Source of the DNA: Thermomonas sp. S9
GTDB lineage: Bacteria > Pseudomonadota > Gammaproteobacteria > Xanthomonadales > Xanthomonadaceae
Direction: 5' to 3'
Assembly: GCF_024704365.1 (NCBI RefSeq)
Contig: NZ_JAJDFY010000001.1
Location: 2,089,001 to 2,153,000 of the forward strand
Length of the DNA stretch: 64,000 nucleotides
A program made the translations under genes and the position numbers. Every line of letters begins with the position of its first letter. Position 1 is the first letter of the stretch. Shown piece by piece: positions 1-8,616 of this stretch. The notes under the pieces were generated by a model that worked only from the letters and a program-made list of their open reading frames with translations, was not told where the DNA came from and made no database searches.

Positions 1-2
1 TG

Positions 3-44
3 GGCGACGGCTGCCAAACCTGCCACCGCGACTTCAAGAACTGA
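3..44 (+). CDS. C-terminal end of a c-type cytochrome (cytochrome c'/c556-like), cut by window edge
   Basis: Only the last 13 codons are present. They contain a CxxCH haem-attachment motif (Cys-Gln-Thr-Cys-His) nine residues before the TGA stop. A haem motif this close to the C-terminus is characteristic of the cytochrome c'/c556 four-helix family, where a similar Cys-x-x-Cys-His plus short charged tail ends the protein; most class I cytochromes carry it near the N-terminus. The protein would be periplasmic. The family assignment is inferred from the position of the motif alone. Confidence 0.6.
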   Translation, partial: GDGCQTCHRDFKN

Positions 45-119
45 GCGCATGCCCGGCGCACCGCGGACCGTGATCCGGCCGCCCTATCGCCCGGCCACGC
101 GCCCGACCACGCCAGCGGC

Positions 120-620
120 ATGAGCCTGCCCGTCGCGCTCTATCTGCTGGCGGCCGTGCTGGTGCTGGCGGGCCTGGCCGGCACCCTGCTGCCGGTGCTG
201 CCCGGCGCGCCGCTGGTGTTCGCCGGGCTGCTGCTGGCGGCCTGGGCCGACGGGTTCCGGCATGTCGGGCTGTGGCCGCTGCTGGCGCTGGGCGGACTGA
301 CCCTACTGTCATTGCTGGTGGACCTGTGGGCCACCGCGCACGGCGCGCGCCGGGTCGGGGCCAGCCGGCTGGCCATGCTGGGCGCCACCCTCGGCACCGT
401 GGTCGGGCTGTTCTTCGGCCTGCCCGGACTGCTGCTGGGGCCATTCGCTGGGGCGCTGGGCGGCGAATTGCTGCACCGGCGCAGCCTGCACCCGCAGCAT
501 CTCGGCGCGGCCGGCAAGGTCGGCGCCGGCACCTGGCTGGGGCTGGCGCTGGGCGCCGCGCTCAAGCTGGCGCTGGCCTTCGCGATGCTGGGCGTGTTCG
601 CGCTGGCGTGGTGGTTCTAG
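120..620 (+). CDS. DUF456 family integral membrane protein
   Basis: This 166-residue protein is almost entirely hydrophobic. There are apparent membrane segments at about residues 5-25, 27-42, 48-70, 83-112 and 135-165, rich in Leu, Ala and Gly, with Pro-Gly turns (LPGAP, GLPGLLLGPF). The length and repeated glycine-zipper-like segments fit the DUF456 family, which has no known function. No clear ribosome binding site precedes the ATG. The gene ends Ala-Trp-Trp-Phe-stop inside a 12-bp tandem duplication that repeats the stop codon. Confidence 0.8.
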   Translation: MSLPVALYLLAAVLVLAGLAGTLLPVLPGAPLVFAGLLLAAWADGFRHVGLWPLLALGGLTLLSLLVDLWATAHGARRVGASRLAMLGATLGTVVGLFFGLPGLLLGPFAGALGGELLHRRSLHPQHLGAAGKVGAGTWLGLALGAALKLALAFAMLGVFALAWWF

Positions 621-632
621 TGGTGGTTCTAG
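609..632. repeat. 12-bp perfect tandem duplication spanning a stop codon
   Basis: TGGTGGTTCTAG occurs twice head to tail at 609-620 and 621-632. The first copy encodes the last residues and stop of the DUF456 gene; the second repeats the same residues and stop in frame and is not needed. It may be a slippage product or an assembly artefact. Confidence 0.9.
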
Positions 633-647
633 GCCGCCGGCGCGCGC

Positions 648-1043
648 TCAATCTCCGTACAGCAACCAGTTGCGGGCCAGCGCCACGTCGGTGAAGGTGC
701 GTCCGTGGATGCCATGCTCGCGGCACAGGATCTCGCCGTATTCGTTGCCGGGCAGATCGTCCAGCAGCTCGACGAAGGCCAGCCGGATCCCGGCCATTCC
801 CGCCTCCACCATCACCCGGATCACCTGCTCGATCTCGGCCATGTCCACCGACTCGTGCAGTTCTTCCTCCACCAGCAGGCGGTCGATGCCGGCCTCGCGG
901 CAGGCCTGCCCGAGCAAGGCCCAGTAGGCGGACGAGACCTGCAGCGAATCGGTGCCGTCATACACCCGCGCGTGCAGATAGCCGGCTTCGCGGACGAGGC
1001 GGAGCTTGAAGCCCTCGCCCTGGATCAGCTGCACCGCATTCAA
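648..1043 (-). CDS. Small STAS/SpoIIAA-like protein coupled to fumarase (paralogue 1)
   Basis: About 131 residues, no signal peptide or membrane segment. The pattern is two N-terminal beta strands, then alternating helix-strand units, ending in the motif Ala-Arg-Asn-Trp-Leu-Leu-Tyr-Gly. This resembles the STAS/SpoIIAA-like fold, but that is inferred from sequence pattern only. The likely TTG start overlaps the fumarase TGA stop (TTGA), so the two genes should be translated together; a GTG three codons later is an alternative. It is clearly related to the protein at 5285-5694: shared features are Tyr-Trp near residue 42, the Arg-Glu-x-Gly turn, a central Leu-Leu-Val...Glu-Leu, Val-Glu in the fourth strand, and the Trp-Leu-x-Tyr-Gly tail. 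No molecular function is known to me. Confidence 0.7.
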   Translation of the reverse strand: MNAVQLIQGEGFKLRLVREAGYLHARVYDGTDSLQVSSAYWALLGQACREAGIDRLLVEEELHESVDMAEIEQVIRVMVEAGMAGIRLAFVELLDDLPGNEYGEILCREHGIHGRTFTDVALARNWLLYGD

Positions 1044-2561
1044 GCCAGCACATCCAGCGGGATCCTGCCGATCTTCTCGCGCCACTGGCGCGGCCCCGTC
1101 TCGTGCACCGAGGTGCCGCGGCTGTCCACCGCCACCGTCACCGGCATGTCCTTGACCTCGAACTCGTAGATCGCCTCCATGCCGAGATCCTCGAATGCCA
1201 CCACCCGCGCGGCGCGGATGGCCTTCGAGACCAGATAGGCGGCCCCGCCCACCGCCATCAGATAGACGGATTGGTGCTTGCGGATCGCCTCGATCGCCGC
1301 CGGCCCGCGCTCGGCCTTGCCGACCATGCCCAGCAGCCCGGTTGCGCTGAGCACCTGCTCGGTGAACTTGTCCATGCGGGTGGCCGTGGTGGGGCCGGCC
1401 GGGCCGACCACCTCGTCGCGCACCGGATCGACCGGACCGACGTAGTAGATGAAACGCCCCTTGAAATCGACCGGCAGCGGCTCGCCGCGGTTGAGCATGT
1501 CCACGATGCGCTTGTGCGCGGCGTCGCGCCCGGTCAGCAGCTTGCCGCTGAGCAGCAGCACCTCGCCTGGCTGGAAGCGGGCGACTTCCTCGCGGGTGAG
1601 GGTGTCCAGGTTCACCCGGCGCGCGCTGGCCGGGCTGTAGGTCAGCGTCGGCCAGTGCTCCAGCGACGGCGAGCCGAGCGCCACCGGGCCGGAACCGTCG
1701 AGCGTGAAGTGCGCGTGGCGGGTGGCGGCGCAGTTGGGGATCATCGCCACCGGCAGGTTGGCGGCGTGGGTCGGGTAATCCTTGATCTTCACATCGAGCA
1801 CCGTGGTGAGCCCGCCCAGGCCCTGGGCGCCTATCCCTAGCGCGTTGACCTTCTCGTACAGCTCGATGCGCAGCTCTTCGATGCGGTTGCTGGGGCCGCG
1901 GGCGATCAGCGCCTGGATGTCGATGGGCTCCATCAGCGACTCCTTCGCCAGCAGCATCGCCTTCTCGGCGGTGCCGCCGATGCCGATGCCGAGCATGCCC
2001 GGCGGGCACCAGCCGGCGCCCATGGTCGGCACGGTCTTGAGCACCCAGTCCACGATCGAATCGGACGGATTGAGCATCACGAACTTGCTCTTGGCCTCCG
2101 AGCCGCCGCCCTTGGCCGCGACGATCACGTCGAGGCGTGTCACCCGGCACGATCGAGACGTTGATCACCGCGGGCGTGTTGTCTTTCGTGTTCAGCCGCT
2201 TGCCCGCCGGGTCGGCCAGCACGCTGGCCCGAAGCTTGTTGTCCGGATGGTTGTAGGCGCGGCGCACGCCCTCGTTGACGGCATCCTCCAGCGAGCCGGT
2301 GAAGCCCTCCCAGCGCACGTCCATTCCCACCTTCAGGAACACCGTGACGATACCGGTGTCCTGACAGATCGGCCGATGCCCCTCCGCGCACATGCGCGAG
2401 TTGATCAGGATCTGCGCCATCGCATCCCTGGCCGCGGGGGATTCCTCGCGCTCCCAGGCGGCGGCGAGGCTCTGGATGTAATCGACCGGATGGTAGTAGC
2501 TGATGTACTGCAGCGCGTCGGCTATCGACTGGATGAGATCGTCCTGCTGGATCGTGGTCAC
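1040..2561 (-). CDS. fumA: Fumarate hydratase, class I (4Fe-4S), with one frameshift
   Basis: Class I fumarase interconverts fumarate and malate in the TCA cycle in the cytoplasm using an oxygen-sensitive 4Fe-4S cluster. The three cluster cysteines expected from FumA are visible: Ile-Cys-Gln-Asp-Thr-Gly (Cys66), Gly-Trp-Cys-Pro-Pro-Gly, and Asn-Cys-Ala-Ala-Thr-Arg. Length is about 506 residues, normal for the family. Translation starts at a GTG (2559-2561). The reading frame is broken by one extra base near 2138; removing it joins Pro-Gly-Asp to Arg-Leu-Asp-Val and restores the whole enzyme, so a sequencing error is likely. A -10 hexamer lies 27 bp upstream. The downstream STAS-like gene overlaps its stop. 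Confidence 0.92.
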
Positions 2562-2587
2562 GGCGAAGGCAATGCGAGGAAAGCGGC

Positions 2588-2593
2588 ATTATA
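2588..2593 (-). promoter_or_regulatory. -10 box for the fumarase operon
   Basis: Reading on the minus strand this is a perfect TATAAT, 26 bases before the GTG start of fumarase. No good -35 element is visible at 16-18 bp upstream, where the DNA is GC-only. The placement is right for a sigma-70 promoter with a short leader. Confidence 0.5.
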
Positions 2594-2676
2594 GCCGCCC
2601 CGCCCTTTCGCCCGCGGCGGACGGCGGCGCGCGACTGCGGGATGATGGCCACATCCCCGCCCATCTGGAGGCCGCC

Positions 2677-3825
2677 ATGTTCCGCCGCGCCCCGCCCGCC
2701 CTCCTGTGCCTGGCTCTGGCCGCCTGCGCCAGACCGGCCGCGCCGGCTCCCCGCCCTGACCGAGGCCACGCCGGAAGGCCCGCTGCGGATCGAGACCCTG
2801 GCCTGCGGCCTCGAGCACCTGGGCGGTGGCCCTGCTGCCCGATGGCACGTTTCTCGTCAGCGAACGCCCCGGCCGTCTGCGCCGGATCGCCGCCACTGGC
2901 CAGGTGTCGCCACCGCTGGCAGGGGTACCGTCCGTGCATGCCCGCGGCCAGGGCGGCCTGCTCGACGTGGTGCTCGACCCGGAGTTCGCGCACAACCGCA
3001 GGCTCTGGCTCAGCTATGCCGAACCGGGGCCGGACGACACCGCCGGCACCGCGGTCGCAACCGCCCGGCTGGACGGCGAAAGGCTGTCCGGGCTGCGTGT
3101 GATCTACCGCCAGCAACCCAAGCTGGGGGGCGACCAGCACTTCGGCGCGCGCATCGCCTTCGACGGGCAGGGCCATGTCTTCATCAGCCAGGGCGAGCGC
3201 AACCAGAAAGCGCTGGCCCAGGATCTGTCGGTCCTGCAAGGCAAACTTGTGCGCCTGAACCTGGATGGCAGCCTCCCGCCCGACAATCCGTTCGCAGGCC
3301 GCGCCGACCGCGCCCGGAAATCTTCAGCTACGGCCACCGCAACAGCCAGGGGCTGGCGGTCGATCCGCGCACCGGGCGACTGTGGGAAAGCGAGCATGGC
3401 CCGCGCGGCGGCGATGAGCTGAACCGCCCCGAGGCCGGCAAGAACTACGGCTGGCCGCTGATCAGCGACGGCGTGGATTATTCGACCGGCCTGCCCTACC
3501 CGGAAACCCGCGGACGCAGGCGCCCGGCATGGAGCGCCCGTACCACGTCTGGGCCCAATCGCCGGCGCTTTCGGGGCTGGCGTTCTACACCGGGCACCCG
3601 CAGTCCGCCTGGAGCGACAGCCTGCTATTGGGGGCCCTGGCCGGGCAGCGCCTGATCCGGCTGCGCCTGGACGGCGAGCGCATCCTCGGCGAAGAGCGCC
3701 TGCTGACCGGCCTGCACCGGCGCATCCGCGACGTACGCGTGGGCGACGACGGCCGGGTCTATGTACTGACCGATGCCGCCGACGGCTGCCTGTTGCGGCT
3801 GACGCCGCCGGCCGCGTCAAAATAG
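2677..3825 (+). CDS. PQQ-dependent aldose sugar dehydrogenase lipoprotein (YliI-like), four frameshifts
   Basis: Soluble-type PQQ sugar dehydrogenases oxidise aldoses in the periplasm with pyrroloquinoline quinone and calcium. The start has a lipoprotein signal ending in the lipobox Leu-Ala-Ala-Cys. The six-bladed propeller is then recognisable in pieces: [29 protein letters not shown] and [10 protein letters not shown]. Frame changes are needed near 2750, 2820, 3313 and 3510. All parts are collinear and conserved, so either the read is poor or this is a very young pseudogene. The ATG is preceded by GGAG. It overlaps the DUF488 gene tail to tail. Confidence 0.78.
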
Positions 3826-4359
3826 CGCAGGCGGCGGGCCCGGGTAGCGCAGCACGCCATCGACCATCACCGCATCGGGATTGAGCAGGTGCGGCTGGAC
3901 GTTGCCGGGCCCCAGCAGGTGCAGGACGGTCCAGCCGCGGGCGACGAAATCGTCGGAAATCAACCGCCGATGGCACCGCCACCACACCGCCTCGGCGCAC
4001 ATCACGCAGGTCGGCGCCCGCAGCGCGGTCGCCATCAGCGCGTCACGCGCGGCGATGTAATCGGGATCGGCGAGGTGGTCGGCGTAGGCGCGGAACGCCT
4101 CGACCCGCCATGCAGTGTTGGGGGAATCCCGCGCAGGTTTGCGCCGCCCGCCCAGCGCCGGCAGCGGCCAGTAACGGATGCCGGCCGCTGCCAGCGCCGG
4201 CGGCATGGCATCGCGGGAGAACCGAGGATTGCGGCGCGAGCCGGCGAACCGGCGCACATCCGCCAGCACGGCGATGCCGGCTTCGCCCAGCATGCCCACG
4301 AACACGTCCCATGGGCGGGTGGAATGGCCGATGGTCCAGAGCGTGCCGGTGGCGTCCAT
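3817..4359 (-). CDS. DUF488 family protein
   Basis: About 180 residues. The N-terminal Thr-Ile-Gly-His-Ser-Thr-Arg, followed by Leu-Ala-Asp-Val-Arg-Arg-Phe-Ala-Gly-Ser-Arg-Arg-Asn-Pro-Arg-Phe, is the signature of DUF488. Two family-typical cysteines occur in the Val-Met-Cys-Ala-Glu...Cys-His-Arg-Arg segment. The function is unknown; the conserved arginines suggest a phosphate or nucleic acid ligand, which is inference. I chose the ATG at 4359 because the DUF488 core begins four residues later. An upstream in-frame ATG at 4455 would nearly reach the divergent reductase gene. Confidence 0.8.
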   Translation of the reverse strand: MDATGTLWTIGHSTRPWDVFVGMLGEAGIAVLADVRRFAGSRRNPRFSRDAMPPALAAAGIRYWPLPALGGRRKPARDSPNTAWRVEAFRAYADHLADPDYIAARDALMATALRAPTCVMCAEAVWWRCHRRLISDDFVARGWTVLHLLGPGNVQPHLLNPDAVMVDGVLRYPGPPPALF

Positions 4360-4466
4360 GCCGGCATCATGCCACCGCTCCCATCCACGCCTGGTTTGCT
4401 CCGGATCAAACACCGTGCTGCGCCGCCGCGTAAAATGGGCGGCTACTCGGAACAAACCCCACGCGC

Positions 4467-5260
4467 ATGGCCTCGCCCTTCGGCACCGAGACGGTGCTCG
4501 ATGTCCGCCACTGGACGGACGCCTACTTCAGCTTCACCACCACCCGCGACGATGGCTTCCGCTTCGACAACGGCCAGTTCGTGATGATCGGCCTGGAGGT
4601 GGACGGCAAGCCGCTGATGCGGGCCTATTCCATCGCCAGCGCAAACTGGGAAGAAGAGCTGGAGTTTTTCAGCATCAAGGTGCCCGATGGCCCGCTGACC
4701 TCCCGCCTGCAGCACATCAAGCCCGGCGATACCCTGCTGATCGGCCGCAAGCCCACCGGCACGCTGCTGATCAGCGACCTGCATCCCGGGCGCAACCTGT
4801 ACCTGCTGGGCACCGGCACCGGGCTGGCGCCGTGGTGTCGGTGATCAAGGACCCAGCCACCTACGAACGCTTCGAGAAGGTGATCGTGGCGCATGGCGTG
4901 CGCACCGAGCAGGACCTGGCCTACCGCGACTACCTCAGCCGCGGCCTGCAGTGCCATGAATACCTGGGCGAGGAGATCCGCGCCAGGCTGCTGTATTACC
5001 CGGCGGTCAGCCGCGAGGACTTCTACTGGCAGGGCCGCCTGCAGCGCGGGCGCATCACCGAGCTGCTCGACAGCGGCCGGATCGCGGCCGATCTCGGCCT
5101 GCCCGCGCTCGACCCCGCCTTCGACCGCGCCATGATCTGCGGCAGCCCGCAGATGCTGGCCGACTTCCGCGCCATCCTCGACCGCCGCGGCTTCACGGCC
5201 TCGCCGCGGATCGGCAGCCCCGGCGAATACGTGTTCGAACGCGCCTTCGTGGAGAAGTGA
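4467..5260 (+). CDS. fpr: Ferredoxin-NADP(+) reductase, with one frameshift
   Basis: This FAD enzyme moves electrons between NADPH and ferredoxin or flavodoxin in the cytoplasm, supporting Fe-S cluster repair and oxidative stress defence. The N-terminal FAD domain has Arg-Ala-Tyr-Ser-Ile-Ala-Ser (FAD binding). The NADP domain begins Gly-Thr-Gly-Thr-Gly-Leu-Ala-Pro and has Ile-Cys-Gly-Ser-Pro-Gln-Met. The C-terminus Tyr-Val-Phe-Glu-Arg-Ala-Phe-Val-Glu-Lys matches bacterial subclass I enzymes. A single missing base near 4833, just after Leu-Ala-Pro, splits the gene; inserting one restores about 264 residues. A redox theme with the nearby glutathione peroxidase is possible but the genes are not co-oriented. 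Confidence 0.9.
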
Positions 5261-5284
5261 CCGCCGCGCTGGCGCATCGCCGGC

Positions 5285-5694
5285 TCAGGCTCCGCCGTAG
5301 CGCAGCCACAGCCGCGCCTCCGGCTCGTTGGCGAACGTGCGCACCCGATAGCCGCGCTCCTGCGCCAGCAGCTGTGCGTATTCGATCCGCGCCACCTGGT
5401 CCAGACGCGCCTCGACATAGGCGATCTGCACCGCCTCCAGCCCCAGCCCGGCCAGGCTGTCGAAGAAGCGCAGCAGCTCGGCATCGCTCATGACCTCACC
5501 CGGCAGCTCGTCCAGCACCAGCAGCTGCCCGGCGCCGACCTCACGCACGGTCCGCGCGATCTGCCGCCAGTATTCGGTCGTCACGGCCAGGTTGGCCTCG
5601 GCGATACCATGCCGCGCAGGTGCACCGTCAGCAGCGGCGGCTGGAACTCGAACTCCAGCCGGTAGCCGTTGCCGTCGGTGCGCCAGGTGCTCAT
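5285..5694 (-). CDS. Small STAS/SpoIIAA-like protein coupled to glutathione peroxidase (paralogue 2), frameshifted
   Basis: Paralogue of the protein at 648-1043, about 136 residues. The ATG at 5694 overlaps the glutathione peroxidase stop by four bases (ATGA). The first 29 codons are in one frame, then a one-base loss near 5607 moves to the frame carrying the rest, which ends Arg-Leu-Trp-Leu-Arg-Tyr-Gly-Gly-Ala. With the break repaired, the two N-terminal strands, the Glu-Tyr-Trp helix start, the Leu-Leu-Val-Leu-Asp-Glu-Leu strand and the Ala-Tyr-Val-Glu strand line up with paralogue 1. Function is unknown. That both copies sit directly behind a redox or metabolic enzyme suggests a shared accessory role, which is inference. 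Confidence 0.68.
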
Positions 5695-6173
5695 CCCAGG
5701 GCCGCCTCGATCTCCGCCGCCAGCGATTCCGGCGCATCGGTCGGGGCGTAGCGGCGCAGCACGCGGCCGTCGCGCCCGACCAGGAACTTGGTGAAGTTCC
5801 ACTTGATCGCATCGATCCCGAGCAGCCCGCCCTTCTCGGCCTTCAGCCATTTCCAGAGCGGGTGGGCATTGCCGCCGTTGACTTCGACCTTGGCGAACAT
5901 CGGGAAGCTGACATCGTAGGTCAGCGAGCAGAAGCGGCGGATCTCCTCGGCATCGCCCGGCTCCTGGTGACCGAACTGGTCGCACGGAAAGCCCAGCACC
6001 ACCAGCCCGCGCGGCCCGTACTTCCGCCACAGCGCCTCCAGCCCCTGGTACTGCGGGGTGAAGCCGCACTTGCTGGCGACATTGACGATCAGCAGCACCT
6101 TGCCGCGCCATTGCGCCAACGGCTGCGCCTGGCCGTCCAGATCGACGGCCTCGAACTCGAATGCGGTCGGCAT
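5691..6173 (-). CDS. Glutathione peroxidase (cysteine type)
   Basis: A 160-residue thioredoxin-fold peroxidase of the GPx/BtuE family, reducing organic and hydrogen peroxides. The catalytic tetrad can be seen: Cys36 in Asn-Val-Ala-Ser-Lys-Cys-Gly-Phe-Thr (cysteine, not selenocysteine), Gln70 in Gln-Glu-Pro-Gly, and Trp125-Asn126 in Lys-Trp-Asn-Phe-Thr-Lys-Phe. There is no signal peptide, so it is cytoplasmic. Bacterial enzymes of this type often use thioredoxin rather than glutathione. The ATG at 6173 was chosen because the family core starts at once; the longer upstream frame has no similarity. Its stop overlaps the next gene's start (ATGA). Confidence 0.92.
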   Translation of the reverse strand: MPTAFEFEAVDLDGQAQPLAQWRGKVLLIVNVASKCGFTPQYQGLEALWRKYGPRGLVVLGFPCDQFGHQEPGDAEEIRRFCSLTYDVSFPMFAKVEVNGGNAHPLWKWLKAEKGGLLGIDAIKWNFTKFLVGRDGRVLRRYAPTDAPESLAAEIEAALG

Positions 6174-6276
6174 GATCCGACTCCGTTGTGACCCCTTCCA
6201 CCATTGTGCGCGCAATCGCAGGCCGATGCAGCCCCGCGTGCGATCGCTGCCCCAGGCCGGCCATTGCCGCATCGAC

Positions 6277-6282
6277 TAGAAT
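6277..6282 (+). promoter_or_regulatory. -10 box (CTAGAATG context) upstream of the M3 peptidase
   Basis: TAGAAT in the context CTAGAATG lies 32 bases before the ATG of the peptidase gene. The same octamer precedes miaB and a tRNA-Ser in this window. No clear -35 element is seen. Confidence 0.4.
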
Positions 6283-6314
6283 GCGGGTTCACCGATGCCC
6301 ACGACCAGAAGCCC

Positions 6315-8508
6315 ATGACCCGTCCGATCGCCTGCGCACTCGCGCTCGCAGTGGCCGCCGCGATGGCCACGCCCGCAAGATCCCGCCCTCGCCGCCCAGA
6401 AGACCGTCCAGCACAAGAAGAAGCCGGAGGCCCCGATGCCCGCCATCGCCTACAGCGGCCCGTTCGCCGCGCCCAGCCCGCTGCCGATGCACTACCCGCA
6501 GTTCGACAAGATCAAGGACAGCGACTTCGCGCCCGCGTTCGACGCCGGCATGGCGATCCAACTGCGCGAAGTGGCGGCGATCGCCGATAACCCGGCGCCG
6601 CCCACCTTCGAGAACACCATCGTGGCGATGGAGAAGAGCGGCCAGGTGCTGAACCGGGCCACCAGCGTGTTCTTCAACCTGGTCGCCACCGACAAGAACG
6701 ATGCGCGCGAGAAGCTCGAGACCGAGTACGCGCCGAAGTTCTCCGCGCACGCCGACGCCATTGCGCTGAACCCCAAGCTGTTCGCGCGGATCAAGACCCT
6801 GTACGACGCGCGCGACAGTCTCGGCCTGGACGCGGTGGACCGTCGCCTGCTGGAGAAGCGCTACCAGGACTTCGTGCGCGCCGGCGCCGCGCTGGACGAA
6901 ACCCAGAAGGCGCGCATCCGCGCGATCAACACCGATCTATCCACCCTGGACACCCGCTTCAACCAGAACGTGCTGGCCGAGGTGAACGCCTCCGCGGTGG
7001 TGGTGGACGACCGCGCCCAGCTGGCCGGGATGAGCGAGGAGCAGATCGCGGCCGCCGCCGAAGCCGCCAAGGCGCGCAACCTGCCGGGCAAGTACGTGAT
7101 CGCCCTGCTCAACACCACCGGCCAGCCGGTGGAGGCGCAACTGCAGGACCGCGCGCTGCGCCAGCGCATCTTTGATGCCTCGGTGGCGCGCGGCAGCCGC
7201 GGCAACCAGTGGGACAACACCGGCGTGGTGGCGCAGGTGCTGAAACTGCGCGCCGAGCGCGCGCGCCTGCTGGGCTACGACACCTACGCCAACTACGTGC
7301 TGGCCGACGAAACCGCCGGCAACCAGGACAACGTCAACGCGATGCTGCGCCAGCTGGCGCCGAAGGCGGTGGCCAATGCCCGTCGCGAGGGCGCCGACCT
7401 GCAGGCGATGATCGACGCCGGGCAGAAGGCCGCCGGCCAGCCCGGCTTCGCCCTGCAGCCGTGGGACTGGGCCTATTACAGCGAGAAGGTGCGCAAGGCC
7501 CGCTACAGCTTCGACGAAAGCCAGCTCAAGCCCTATTTCGAAATGCGCAGCGTGCTGGAAAACGGCGTGTTCTACGCCGCCAACAAGCTGTACGGGCTGA
7601 CGTTCAAGGAACGCACCGACCTGCCCAAGTACCGTGCCGACACCTGGACCTACGAGGTGTTCGACCGCGACGGCAAGCCGCTGGCGATCTTCATCTGGGA
7701 CCCGTACGCGCGCGCCTCCAAGCGCGGCGGCGCATGGATGAACACCTACGTCGCGCAGTCGAAGCTGCTGGGCGAACAGCCGGTGGTCGCCAACCACCTG
7801 AACATCCCCAAGCCGTCGGAAGGCAAGCCCACCCTGCTCACCTGGGACGAGGTCACCACCGCCTTCCACGAGTTCGGCCATGCCCTGCACGGCTTCTTCC
7901 AGGATGTGCGCTACCCGTATTTCTCGATGAACGTGCCGCGCGACTTCGTGGAATACCCATCGCAGGTAAACGAGATGTGGGCCGACTGGCCGGAGGTACT
8001 GGCGCACTACGCCCGCCACTACCAGACCGGCGCGCCGATGCCGAAGGAACTGCTGGACAAGGTGATCGCCGCGTCCAAGTTCAACCAGGGCTTCGCCACC
8101 ACCGAGTACCTGGAGGCCGCGATGCTCGACCAGCGCTGGCACCAGCTGCCGCTGGAGCAGATCCCAGACGCCTCCGGGGTGATGGCGTTCGAGGCCAGCG
8201 CGCTCAAGGCCGACGGCTTCGACTACGCGCCGGTGCCGCCGCGCTATCGCACGCCCTACTTCAGCCACATCATGGGCGGCTACGCAGCCGGCTACTACGC
8301 CTACATCTGGTCGGAAGTGCTGGCGGCCAACACCAGCAAGTGGATCCGCGAGCATGGCGGCCTGACCCGCGAGAACGGCGACCGCGTGCGCGAGAAGGTG
8401 CTGGCGCCGGGCGGCGAGATCGCGCCGGATCGTCTGTTCCCGAACCTGGCCGGCCATGAGCCCACGATCGAACCGCTATTGGAACAGCGCGGACTGGATA
8501 ACAAGTAA
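6315..8508 (+). CDS. dcp: M3 family zinc metallopeptidase (peptidyl-dipeptidase Dcp type), frameshift in signal region
   Basis: Dcp-type enzymes remove dipeptides from the C-terminus of peptides. The zinc motif His-Glu-Phe-Gly-His lies at about residue 518, with the third ligand Glu about 28 residues later in Asn-Glu-Met-Trp. About 730 residues in total. The ATG at 6315 begins a hydrophobic signal peptide, so the enzyme is probably exported. One missing base near 6380 separates this signal from the main frame, which is intact from about 6385 onward. Oligopeptidase A has the same motif, but the signal peptide and overall pattern favour Dcp. It adds to the S9, M13 and transporter genes found at 39-47 kb. 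Confidence 0.88.
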
Positions 8509-8530
8509 GTCACCCGTCAGCACGACACCA

Positions 8531-8556
8531 CGAACGCCGCCTGCGGGCGGCGTTCG
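8531..8556. terminator. Hairpin between convergent M3 peptidase and lhr genes
   Basis: An 11-bp perfect stem (CGAACGCCGCC / GGCGGCGTTCG) with loop TGCG lies between two convergent genes. There is no T tract on either side, so it may act as a weak or Rho-assisted terminator for both. Confidence 0.55.
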
Positions 8557-8616
8557 CGTATCCGCATCGGCAAAGCACGGCGTGGCGGTGCAAACGTGGC
8601 CGCCGGCACCCGCCCG

